Source: Phoronis australis (lineage: Eukaryota; Phoronida; Phoronidae). Taken from it: DNA of 27,967 nt. This document shows positions 11,379 to 20,875 of this stretch, piece after piece. The first letter of the stretch is position 1. The number at the start of each line of letters is the position of its first letter. The translations under genes were made by a program, and so were the position numbers. Location of the stretch: contig NMRA01000282.1 in the NCBI GenBank assembly GCA_002633005.1, positions 8,580-36,546 on the forward strand, given 5' to 3'. The notes below the pieces were generated by a model, which was not told the origin of the DNA, did no database searches, and worked only from the letters and a program-made list of their open reading frames with translations.

Positions 11379-11458
11379 GGCGGCGCAGCACTGAAGAAGT
11401 GGGGGCTGCAGCACCCTCCCCCCCCCNCCCCCCCCCCCGTCCCCTATGGTGCGCCGCC
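11379..11458. repeat. Poly-C element with GC-rich terminal inverted repeats
   Basis: GGCGGCGCA (11379-11387) and TGCGCCGCC (11450-11458) are perfect 9-bp inverted repeats bounding an 80-bp unit. Inside are the near-palindrome GGGGCTGCAGCACCC and a long C run interrupted by an N at 11427. A partial second copy sits at 1-50. The C run is probably of uncertain length because homopolymers sequence poorly, and the N lies inside it. It looks like a small non-autonomous repeat family. The superfamily is not recognised. Confidence 0.55.
11427..11427. other. Single N inside poly-C
   Basis: An ambiguous base sits within the homopolymer of the 11379-11458 repeat. It is either an unresolved base or a contig join. 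Unlike the other two Ns, it has no duplicated flank. Confidence 0.7.
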
Positions 11459-13613
11459 CACGTAGTTGCAGAGATAATGTCTATCAATTATTTATAGACT
11501 ATGATGCAGTCATAATTTCATGATTAAAATTTTCAGCGATTGTGAAGTCGGAGCTCAAGAGCACATTTTTGTCTTAGGTTTTAAATAACTTTCATGAAAC
11601 GGAGCCCAGACCTGAGAAGGTTGGGCGTCCATTAGAAGCAGCACGAAACTACTCAGTGACTGCACTTTAGCTAAAGTGAGAGTTAATTATTTTTCAGAAA
11701 TAATTATGAGGACCGTAAAACCAAATTTCTGTCTCAAGTCTTAAGTCACTTTTCGTAAAACAGACCTTTGGGGCTTCACTTAATAATCTCACCAACTTCA
11801 GTCCATAGCAATTTAAACGCTCCTTCCAAGAAAAGTGCCGCAGCCTCACGGAATGTTTAATCCTCATTCTTTTCAGGCCTTCTTGATACTAATTGTCGTG
11901 GTTTGTCTGCTTATTTGTCATGATTTTTGTTGCAACAGTTTGTGAATAGTACTTTGCACAAAAAATCATCGCAAAAGAAAAATGTTCAATTTAACACAAT
12001 CCGTGGTACAAAAATCGCAATTTGAGGCATAGACGACAATTTCTGATCCGCCTTTTTATGGCCACCGACGGAAATGAGACTGTAGGTACATACAGACATG
12101 CAAGTTCTGTCAATTCGCTACTAAGAGCGACTCGCGAAACTGGAGATTGTAACTAGAACTTCGAACTGAAAACGCGCCAATTTTAATAACTGGTATTTTC
12201 AGTTTGATGCTATAAGTTCGTGGTGCTCTTCATTGCGATAGTCCATCATAGACGGATCCTACTTCTACCACGGTTCGTGTTTTATCTGCTGTGAAAGGAC
12301 TACATGTGTATTTACCACAAACCATTGCTGAAACAGCGTCTCCCCCTACCTGTAAAAGTCTGAGTCACTTGTGACAATTCGTATTTCCGCAAAACATTAC
12401 ACAGGCATTTGCGATAAAAACCCCGTTTCAAATCGAAAATGGTTGCTGGGACGTTTCGAGCCAACTGCACAAAACTGACGCTCTCAAACAACAGCCCATT
12501 TTTGACCTACTCGTTCAGGATGCTGAACAGCACACGGATGTCACTTGCAACGACATTCTAAATGCCTGAGGACCGGTCCAGTAAATATGAGTGTCGTACT
12601 GATATTGATCACGGTAAACGATGATGCAATGTTAAAATACATGTATATGCACGTGGACTTGGTTTGGGGGCACTGGAGCCCTTCTCCAACGATATACACT
12701 TTGCGAATTACATTTGGAACAGTCTGGAGAGATATTTCTAAACTACCGATTAGGATAAACTCATTTGACGTTTCGGTTGCCCCAACAGCCATTGCCAAAT
12801 GCTGACCATCAGGAGGCGCTGTTAAACTGGTCACGTATCCATTTCGTGGCCAGTGTTTTCTTCATCAAAACGACCTCTCTGGTCTTCAAGTCCGTCAAAT
12901 AGTAGGTACCGTAATGGTGGAAATTAATAAAACGGTATTCCTATTTGTAAAGCTTGTAGTTTATTTTGAATTCTATACTAAAAATTGTTATCAGATGTCT
13001 TTGCAAAATCAAGGAGGCGTTATTTAATGTTTCTCTGTCTCCCTGTTCTAGTCCCAATGACACCATAGCCATCACGTCACCTAGCATCTAATGGCCTATT
13101 AATGGCGCAACGTGCGACAGGTGGAAAATATGTGAGGAAAGGTGTTGAAATGCCTTGACTTCAAGTCAAAACAGACGTTAACGAACTAAATGAACGACCT
13201 CTCATTATTCAACTTTAGCTTGCATTTGAAATCCGTAGAGCGCGGCTTCAATCTGGTAGAAGGTAAGAGTGCTATAGTGCTCTTTCTTGGACTGTGAATC
13301 GTTTCTGCCTGCTAGAACATGCATGTCGTAAACTGTGGAATTTACCTTTACGCGTCAACACAGGTTTCTAACAAAAAAACTGCAAAAGTGTGCACTACGT
13401 GATTGCTTACAGTGCGTGTTTCTGGGTGACTGTAAATATTTTCAAGTGTTTCTTCATTTGCATTATTGAATTGGTAACAGATAATCGACATCACAATAGT
13501 TGCCGTACTGTGAGTGCGATGCCTCTTATATACAGGAGTATGATATGTGAAAACCAACCGCGATCGTAAATACGGATGTCTCGAGTTCGCCTCGACTATT
13601 TTACATTAGACAT
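11459..13613. other. Non-coding flank; possible decayed MITE ends
   Basis: No gene recognised. CATGAAACGGAGCCC (11593-11607), preceded by GTCTTAGGTTTTAAATAAC, and GTCTCAAGTCTTAAGTCAC (from about 11731) resemble the outer part of the element at 5422-5671, so decayed relatives may be present. Open frames at 12541-12834 (-) and 12545-12805 (+) overlap each other on opposite strands and show no domain. Confidence 0.45.
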
Positions 13614-13821
13614 TACTTTATGCAGTGCTCTCCAATGAGCTGTTATGAAATGTTTTTAAAATGTTCCACTTTTGCATGAATGGCTATCAACAACAGGACT
13701 TTTGTGAATTTCTTGAAAAATAACAAAAGTCGCATCAGATGAAAATTGATAATTTAGAAAATGTAATGGCGTTTTTGAGATTTTTTTCTTGAACGTTTAT
13801 GTCAAATGAAATTTGGTCGTG
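13614..13821 (+). repeat. Dispersed repeat, copy 1
   Basis: It aligns by eye with 15023-15202 in the same orientation. Shared blocks in the same order are TACTTTATGCA, TTTTAAAA...ATGTTCCACTTT(T)GCATGA, TTTTTGAGATTT, TCTTGAACRTTTAT and ATTTGGTC. Indels between blocks show the copies are old. No coding sequence or terminal repeats were found. Confidence 0.65.
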
Positions 13822-15022
13822 TTAATGGCACCGCTATTTTGCTACCAAAATTCAGCACACTGAGTATCCGTCCAATCACTTTTAGTGGCGGCCATTTTGC
13901 ACGTAAGGTTGCAGGTGCTCTCATCAAACACTGGCGACATCTTGGTTCAAAGCAACGCTAGCTTTCGTGGATTCGAAGAACAAGACTAAACTGTAAACGT
14001 CACAAGAAATCTGAGAGTAGATAGTCCTAGCAGGAAAGCAATGCTAAATCGGCGCTTAGGTGCCCCTGAAGTTTCAATAAAAGCAGGGCGGCATCTGTGA
14101 TGACTCGTGAGTAAAGCGTTTAACAAATCCCATACATTTTGCTTATTGTCATCTTGCACATTGCATGAAGTTTATTTACGGTCAACGAGTGACTTCGCAA
14201 CCAGTATTTGAAACGGCGAACGATAACGGTTGAGTCAATCTGAATAGTCCTCCCTGATACCGAATTTGGGACTCTTGTGTTTTAACTGATGTGCCAAATA
14301 ATTTCCTTTGTGGTATGTGTCAAATTCAGAATTCAGCTAATTCTTGTTGCTGTTGTTGCTTTTTTTCTCACGGAAACAGCCGAGTGGTCACGGATGTTGG
14401 ATTCCTATACAAAAACGTGACATTATGAAAAGCAATATCAATTGCCTCCTCTTGATGTATTGAGTTATTGGATAAAACATGGCTTTTTGTTTATTCAATG
14501 CATTTTTTATCGAGGCCGGTAACTTGAACCACCAATTAGCGGGGTTAATATAGACAATCATTAGCGTGCCTGAGTAATTAAGCATGAATTATGAACTAAT
14601 TATGGAAAGAAAACTTTCATACTTACAAGACTTTGGTATATACGTTTTGCCATCAAATTAAGCGTGCTCATCAAAACAACGTAATTCGAAATACTTCGAT
14701 ATTCAATAATCCAAGTGTGCAGACAAGATAATGACAAAAATGCCTCGCTTGACAGGGTTTGTTTGGTTTACCCGTCTGTAGTTGTCAAACCCTGGAAATA
14801 TAGCCTATCACAATAAGATTTTTACAGGGCCTGTTTTTCCACTATTAGTGTCACATCGCTAATATTGGATAGTTAGAATTCTTCACTTCTGTCTTAAGAT
14901 GGATTCTGGTTTCATGTTGAGGTCGCGTAGGGCCCTCCAACACCCTGCAGATTTGACTAACTTCAGAAGATCATATATCAGAAATGCTTGGTCAGTAGTT
15001 CTTACAAAACTTTCAGATTCAG
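13822..15022. other. Unannotated stretch between the two dispersed-repeat copies
   Basis: No gene or RNA recognised. A minus-strand open frame at 14388-14585 has no recognisable domain. An inverted pair (GACAGGGTTTG at about 14752 and CAAACCCTGG at about 14787) is present. Confidence 0.5.
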
Positions 15023-15202
15023 TACTTTATGCACTGTTCTCTAAAATGCAGTAAAGAATTATTTTAAAACAATGTTCCACTTTGCATGAGGGGCTGTCAA
15101 AAATAAAGTTGTATATAACGAAACCGAAATGATGATCGTGACAACTGTCTGGATTTTTGAGATTTCATCTTGAACATTTATATCAAACCAAATTTGGTCA
15201 TG
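15023..15202 (+). repeat. Dispersed repeat, copy 2
   Basis: Diverged second copy of 13614-13821, sharing the ordered blocks listed there. Just downstream, GGTCATGTGACC (15246-15257) is a perfect inverted repeat that resembles nuclear-receptor half sites spaced by 2 bp or a TCATGTGA E-box. Confidence 0.65.
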
Positions 15203-15379
15203 TAGTTGTTTACCTTTCTTTTTGATAAATTCTACTGAAAGACATGGTCATGTGACCTAATTAATGGTAGATTGCTATAAAGTCAAAAATCAAAATTCTA
15301 CATGCATGTAGACAAAGTCCTACATAACTATAATACGCTTTATCAATCTCGTTTTGAAATCGTGCAGTCTAGACCCGGG

Positions 15380-15563
15380 AAGAGTTCAGTAACGCTAGGA
15401 CCTCGCTAAAAGCAAGACTTACGTAAGATATTGCCGTGTATTATAAATTAGAGCACGTGATTTTGGCATGATTATTGCGAGGTCCTAGCGTAGGTCCTAG
15501 CGTAGGTCCTAGCGTAGGTCCTAGCGTAGGTCCTAGCGTAGGTTCTAGCGTTAAAGAACTCTG
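15380..15563 (+). mobile_element. MITE copy 1 (GTTCAGTAACGCTAGGACC family)
   Basis: The left end AGAGTTCAGTAACGCTAGGA (from 15381) pairs with the right end, whose reverse complement is AGAGTTCTTTAACGCTAGAA, over about 20 bp with few mismatches. The interior contains AGCAAGACTTACGTAAGATA, TTGCCGTG and CACGTGA. All three blocks recur in the same relative order, inverted, in the copy at 20735-20875. The right arm carries an expanded 12-bp tandem array. There is no coding capacity, so it is a non-autonomous DNA transposon or foldback family. Superfamily unknown. Confidence 0.75.
15480..15551 (+). repeat. 12-bp minisatellite, six units, inside the MITE arm
   Basis: The unit AGGTCCTAGCGT is repeated head to tail six times: five identical, the last with a single change (AGGTTCTAGCGT). 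It is derived from the terminal inverted repeat itself. The other copy of the element has only two units (20745-20768 in reverse orientation). Confidence 0.95.
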
Positions 15564-16396
15564 TCCAGTAAATTCTGAAAGTTTTCTTACTCAAAACGTG
15601 AGGATATAGGTCAGGCCAAACAAATTCACAAGTCGATTTGATATCAATGCACGTTAACTTGAGTTAAACAAAAGAAAATGGCGGGCCACATATATTTATG
15701 CACTCGAGATTGATTCCAAATTCGTTTCGTTACCACATACTATGATTTAAATAAAACCGCCTCAAAACTGTTGAATGTCAAAAACATTAGTAATAACCAC
15801 TGTATGACAGAACTAACTGAATGATAATCGTAGCCATTTCGCGACGGTACGGTAAGCTCTTAGAAGTTCGTTTTATTTGCGTATTATTTCATGGCTTAGA
15901 GTTTTGCAGCCTTGCGTCTGAACGGCAGACTTGGGAAATCGTAACTGTAAATTAATTGAAAATATAACGTGGTTACAAATTAGCTATCAAACTAAACCCC
16001 GCGAGACTGGTTGCAAAAACTTCTTCTGTGGTAACAAATAAACTGGGGAGTAACGACAGAACGCCCAGGGAATGACTCTAGCGTACGTCATAGTTGCATA
16101 GGGGTAAACGACGACTTTTCAAAATCGCTACACGTCCACTTTTTAATTGCAAATCCATAAACATTCTTGTTACATAACAAGTACTGTTAGGAGTAGACGC
16201 CAATCCGGCTTGTTCTCTGCCTACTCATTTTAGACGAACGCTTGTGTGCAACCAGTCTCAGTAGTACCGGCGGAAGTACAGAGGCCCCTATCCGCTCGAA
16301 CAAAAAAAAAACAAAAAACAATCTCAAACACGTCTCATCCACTTCAGAGATATCGAGTAACGTCTTTTCGAGTTTACTGTCGGTTTATGTTTAATT
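15564..16396. other. Unannotated stretch
   Basis: No gene or RNA recognised. An A-rich tract (about 16303-16319) is the only low-complexity feature. Confidence 0.5.
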
Positions 16397-16615
16397 ACAG
16401 GTAATTTGCCTGTCGTGAACAGGTGGTCCAGCGTCTCTGTTTATGCGAAAGGTAAATACCTGTCGAGTGCTTTGTCTGTCGTGAGCGCTTCAGCGCTTTG
16501 TTTTTGACGATTTAAGCTGATTAGCATTGTTTAATTATGGCACTAAACACGGGGCTCGGCTGCTACCACAAAATGATAAATATTTATTTGTTCATTAGCT
16601 ACGCAAATATTTACA
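16397..16615. promoter_or_regulatory. Candidate distal enhancer: CAGGTR, homeodomain and forkhead motif cluster
   Basis: In 220 bp there are CAGGTA (16398), CAGGTG (16420) and TACCTG (16457-16462), which are Snail/ZEB-type E-boxes. The first lies in a 17-bp imperfect palindrome, ACAGGTAATTTGCCTGT. TAAT-type homeodomain cores follow (GATTAG, TTTAATTATGG, about 16519-16540), then forkhead-like ATAAATA (16576-16582) and TATTTACA (16608-16615, reverse TGTAAATA). FoxA factors are known direct regulators of vertebrate Shh enhancers. Function here is inference from motifs about 5.8 kb upstream of the hedgehog start. AT-rich DNA produces such cores by chance. Confidence 0.3.
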
Positions 16616-19600
16616 GGCAAGCCGTATTTTTAAGTGCATCGTAAAAGCTCTAGTCGAGTACTTTCTTTTCTTGTGGATTTCGTGTGTGTGAACTTTACTT
16701 CGGTGGGTTGAAATCTCAACAAGACTGATTAACAATCGCTGTTATACAAAATCGTTAGAAAGCGCGAATTTTTAAACGCTGACCGTGTTCATTACTCTTT
16801 ACCGTGCTTAAAAACCAGGCAAATCCAGTCGGCTGTCCTGAAATTCAAATTGTTGAAAACTCGCGCTGAATTCTCGCCAATTACTCGTGAACATACTGAT
16901 TGAAAACGGCGCGTGTGGAAATCAAGCGCGTTATTACTAAGGCTGGGATACTGAATTTCCTAAACATACCTAACAGTAGTGGCTGGCGACTGGGCCCTCA
17001 GTCTAGTTATGCAAGCCGCAAAGAAGCGGAAACGACAAAGCACAGATCAGTGTGAACACAGCGGACATTTTTTTACAAATTACATTTCTTGTTAAACAGG
17101 ATACATGAAATGATTTGTCGAGACTAAACTGTCTTGGTTTGATCGAGATTTTGTTACCAGAGATAATCTTAAAGATGCAACTGATCACAATCTGGTGTTC
17201 AAAAAACCTACTTTCGTTTCTGGCATTTTTGCCTCTCAAAGCTTTCTTATCCATCGCTAGAATTGCATGGATTTCCCGTGACGGCCCTACTACCCTGGTG
17301 TCTAAAACTATGCCGCCGTGTAATGAGGCAACCTGCTACATGTATCTAGATGCGCGCACCTAGCCTAAAATCTAAGGGGGCTCGAATTCTTCGATATGCG
17401 GATCTTTTACTGAAAAAAATCAACGAGGACTAAAAAAACCGGGTTATAGGTTCACGCCATCCGATCGTGCATCCGTACCGAATTCTTGTGGACTTCAGTG
17501 TGGACTTTTGTCTCGTTTACTCGGACTTCTTGTTTCCCTGAGGCGGACCTTTTTGCCCAATTCGCCAAATGGGGGGCTCGATCGAGCCTTCCGAGCCCCT
17601 CCCCCCACGATTGCGCCCATGATCTATGGAAAAACAGAAACAATTCCAACAGATAACCTAAACTTAAAGACGACACTAAAACGTTCTTAAAACTCGTTAT
17701 TGTTGAGAAATAAGGCGAAGTAAGATTTCACTTGTTCGCCATGTTGTTGAAGAATGTTTACGGTACTACTATTACTACCGTGGCGTGAGAGTTGATTATG
17801 ATCATTATCGGTTTATGATTGCGATCTGTGTTTCCTTGGTGTTGGCTTTAAGTAGGCCGGGAGGGGAAGCACGAAAATAAATCACCACGTGGCCGTTTGA
17901 GAACGTCTTTATGTCCAAGTCATTGGATCATAAAACATTTTAATTATGAGCCAACGAAGCCAATAATTACATGATCAACCACTTGTCGGTACGAAAAAGG
18001 TGTTTGAAATAGCATCAAAATGAAAAATTAATCTCCACTGACAATGAGGTGTGTCGAGAAAATGCGATAACTGCTTTTTCATTCAGAGCTGGATGTAGAC
18101 GATATTGTTCGAAACATAATCGTCTGCTACGAGTAATAAGGGTCGCTGAACTTTGCACAAAAATTTGTCACAAAATTAATTGGTCATTATCTTTATGAGT
18201 TGATATTTGTCAAATAGGGGCAAACGCGAAACGGAAGCAAGTTATGTATATAATTTCATAGTAAGATCTCGGCCCGGTGTCTAACTACTTAACTCAGACC
18301 CAGGCTTTCAACTTAAACAATCGTGCCGTATTATTTCCGCAGAAATTTGTAAGGCTCCTAGAAGTACCATGAAGTTGGTCAATTTCGAGACATATTTAGA
18401 ATACAGAAATTAGACCTCGACCCTTGGTAACTGTTGCAACGACTCTTCAGTCGTGCCCTACTTGCACATTTACGTGAACACTTTTCACTAATTTTGTTCA
18501 TGTTTCTTAAGTTTAGCTCACGACACACTGCGTAAAGTGCTCAAATGTCTAACCATTAGGAAGTACCAAAACTTGATACACAAAACCACTAACGGAATTG
18601 ATTGAGTAAATACTGTATAGGAAGTAACTTGATTCCGAACTATTGATTGACAAGCAAATCTGATGTTCTGATTTCTACCGTATTGTTCTTCAGCGAACCT
18701 CTGATCGAAAATAACAGGAGAAAAAATCTCCGCGTTGGTGTGTCTCGAAGAGGGGGGTGTTTGTGGGGTGGCAATGTTATCAGTGGGGGATAACTCTGAG
18801 AGAAAAGATTCATGGATTTCCGATGACGGCTTTAAGTCGCAGCAGGGGACAATGCTAGTGTAGAAAACTATCGACGGATCTGGTCAGCTAATTCTTGATG
18901 GTGTAAAGTCAATCAGACCAAGGTGTTCAGGTGATTAGGTGGATAAAATGGGAAATAGAATTAAAATTAAAAAAACAGCAAAAGATCATACACCAGTGAA
19001 ACTAACACCAGAACGAAACAATTTAACTTACATTTCCTATTTCGCGTAATCATTTTACATTCTCGTCATTCTGTTTCAGAATACGGACGTGAGCATGTAG
19101 TCACCGTTTTGCACGAGACGATGGGGAGCACGCGATCAATAAGGCGCGCACCCCCGGCAAAGAAAGACCCCATTAACACAAAATATACACACAGACTAGC
19201 AAACAACAATAAAGAGTTATATAAAAATATGCAATTGTCAGTCGACGAATTAAATAAACAAACTTAAATTTGTGTTGCCCCAGAGATATGGTTGGCTATT
19301 AATAGAGTCCGTTATTGCATCTCGTTGTTCCAATTCGGCCAGTGTTTGTGGTCCTATTTACGAGACACGTGTGAACCCGGTGCGTGTCCATAGTCAATGA
19401 AATCATGACAATTGCATCTCGGCTAAAACTAACAGGTTTTGCTGTTAGTGTCTTTGGCACTTTCAATTTTTATAAACGAAAGGCGCCTGGGGCAGTATCC
19501 AATAACTACTTGATGACTCACGTTCGTTTGTCCGTCCGGTCGTGGGACCTAGCCCCCAACTGTCCCGTTTCAATATTGGGCGCTACGATTTTGATAAAAA

Positions 19601-20077
19601 GGTCGAAAACAAACGTTGTACAATTTTATGGCACTTTGCAATTAGAGAGGTAATTAGATGTATTTCAGTCAAGAAAGATATTTGAAAAAGTGCAAGTGGG
19701 TGTAATGTATTAATCATTTAATGTTTCAACGACCGTCGTCAAAAGGAAAAAAGTCGCAATACACACCAAACTTCCGTTTTCACAAGTGCAAGTTTTCAGC
19801 GCAACATACAAAAGTTCTCCATACGTTTCACCTTACGTTACAATGTCATGCAGTTTCGCAGTATACCGCAATTTCTAGTCTTATTTACGCAAGTTGATGT
19901 TATGTAGCAATAGCTTTTCACTCGTTCTACCTGTTAACACATTAACCAGACCATTGTCAACAGAAATGTGTTTTGATACGTGATGCGCGAGCTATTTAAA
20001 CCTTTACTTGGCATGGAGACACAAATTGACTTTACACCAGGACGGCAAAGCACTTTAAAATTGTGTTTGTTCTCAAA
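16616..20077. other. Non-coding flank; one weak internal repeat and one palindrome
   Basis: No gene recognised. Open frames of 60-89 codons (17003-17254 -, 17115-17363 +, 17452-17676 -, 19384-19653 +) show no domain. CATGGATTTCC..TGACGGC followed by GT.TA/C.AAAACTAT occurs at 17266-17325 and again at 18811-18877, suggesting an old duplicated segment. GGCTCGATCGAGCC at 17575-17588 is a perfect 14-bp palindrome in a GC-rich patch. Confidence 0.45.
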
Positions 20078-20083
20078 TTTATT
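20078..20083 (-). terminator. AATAAA poly(A) signal candidate for the minus-strand small gene
   Basis: TTTATT on + reads AATAAA on -, 109 bp past the stop codon at 20192-20194. The distance is reasonable for a 3' UTR. The motif alone is weak evidence. Confidence 0.25.
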
Positions 20084-20191
20084 GATGGCTAACTCCACTT
20101 CCTCGTCTTATAACGAACACAAACACAAAACAAGCCGGTCATACCACATCCGTTTTCCCGTCATGCTGCGGAAACCGTGAACTCCTGTGTT

Positions 20192-20356
20192 TTATGTGTC
20201 CGTTTCGTTAAAGATCTTGATACCTTCTTCGCCCTCGATGGCTTTACACGTGTCGCAACGTAGCATTAAAGGTGCGTTAAACCCGACCCTTCTGTCAAAA
20301 ACAACTTTTGGTTGAGGCAACTTGTCGTTGTAACATCGGCACCAAATGTGCGTCAT
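20192..20356 (-). CDS. Small zinc-ribbon-like coding segment, 54 codons, possibly Mutator-like transposase fragment
   Basis: This frame is 54 residues from ATG (20356-20354) to TAA (20194-20192). It reads as strongly protein-like: CRC at residues 6-8, then KLPQPKVVFDRRVGFNAPL, then LRCDTC (Cys34 and Cys37), then an acidic EGEEG stretch and IKIF. CxC...CxxC with 25 residues between the pairs fits a zinc-ribbon. The layout arginine-x-Gly-Phe-x3-Leu-x3-Cys-x2-Cys resembles the zinc-ribbon part of Mutator-like transposase domains common in invertebrate genomes. This comparison is from memory of the family pattern, not a search. Its ATG overlaps the upstream frame's TGA (ATGA), in the -1 frame. 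It may be the C-terminal part of that frame after a one-base loss in a run of A. Alternatives are an unknown small host protein or a transposon relic. Confidence 0.42.
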   Translation of the reverse strand: MTHIWCRCYNDKLPQPKVVFDRRVGFNAPLMLRCDTCKAIEGEEGIKIFNETDT

Positions 20357-20559
20357 TTTTTCTTACCGATTTTATCATTTCTTTTGGGTAGCGTAAAAGG
20401 TGAACTCTCCCTTGCGTGTTGTTTTATCTGCAGACTTTTTACGGTTTCTTCGTGCGCAAAGAATTGTGGATGAACTTGTAGCCTAGATGATTCAAATGCA
20501 TGTTTGTGCACAATGTCTTGGATGACTCGAGAGTGTTTGCGTCTACGTAACGCGCCCAT
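20353..20559 (-). CDS. Basic 68-codon ORF, probable N-terminal part of the 20192-20356 coding unit
   Basis: The ATG at 20559-20557 sits in a strong context (AACATGG, purine at -3, G at +4), with an in-frame stop 14 codons upstream. The product begins MGALRRRKHSR, is basic and histidine-rich (HKHAF, QVHPQFFAHEE), and ends LPKRNDKIGKKK just before TGA. The last codons lie on six consecutive A (20356-20361 on +, as T). One more A would join it in frame to the cysteine-rich segment, making about 122 residues. It is therefore either a true frameshift mutation, a homopolymer sequencing error, or a programmed -1 shift. A GTAAGA at the same place could instead be a splice donor, but the AG at about 20293 would not restore the frame. 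No family is recognised for this half. Confidence 0.33.
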   Translation of the reverse strand: MGALRRRKHSRVIQDIVHKHAFESSRLQVHPQFFAHEETVKSLQIKQHARESSPFTLPKRNDKIGKKK

Positions 20560-20693
20560 GTTTGCTTCCGTTGCTTTCTGTGTAAAATGACAACATTTTC
20601 AGTCGTCCTAGACTACCTCATCTAGTACATCGTGAAAGCACCAACAATTTAAAAAAAATGTTCGCACTAAGACTTAAGACCATCATGGTTCCC

Positions 20694-20703
20694 GCGCATG
20701 CGC
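20694..20703. promoter_or_regulatory. NRF1-like palindrome GCGCATGCGC
   Basis: GCGCATGCGC is a perfect palindrome matching the core of the NRF1 site, typical of animal housekeeping promoters. It lies 135 bp upstream of the minus-strand ATG at 20559. It is CpG-containing in an otherwise CpG-poor patch. Promoter role is inferred. Confidence 0.35.
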
Positions 20704-20734
20704 TAACGGTTGTAACAGTACGTAACCTGGCGTG

Positions 20735-20875
20735 CGTTCAGTAGACGCTAGGACCTACGCTAGGACCTAGCTAAAACCTAGTCAAAGTCACGTGTTCTCA
20801 TTTAAAATGCACGGCAATATCTCACGTAATCTCGCGAAGTCTTGCTTTTTAGCGAGGTCTTAGCGTTACTGAACG
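20735..20875 (-). mobile_element. MITE copy 2, inverted relative to copy 1
   Basis: The left end CGTTCAGTAGACGCTAGGACC and the right end TAGCGTTACTGAACG (ending 20875) are terminal inverted repeats. Read on the minus strand it matches the element at 15380-15563 block by block: GTTCAGTAACGCTA, CTCGCTAAAA, AGCAAGACTT, GATATTGCCGTG, CACGTGA, TCCTAGCGT. It carries two 12-bp units (20745-20768) where copy 1 has six. It lies just upstream of the minus-strand small gene candidate. Confidence 0.8.

Noticed and set aside
12541-12834. 97-codon minus-strand frame, the longest outside hedgehog with a methionine start
   Set aside because: No domain, overlapped by a + strand frame of similar length, and within the size expected by chance.
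18752-18788. G-rich stretch (runs of 6, 4 and 5 G) as a possible G-quadruplex
   Set aside because: Only three runs of three or more G with a long loop, so the usual four-run pattern is not met.
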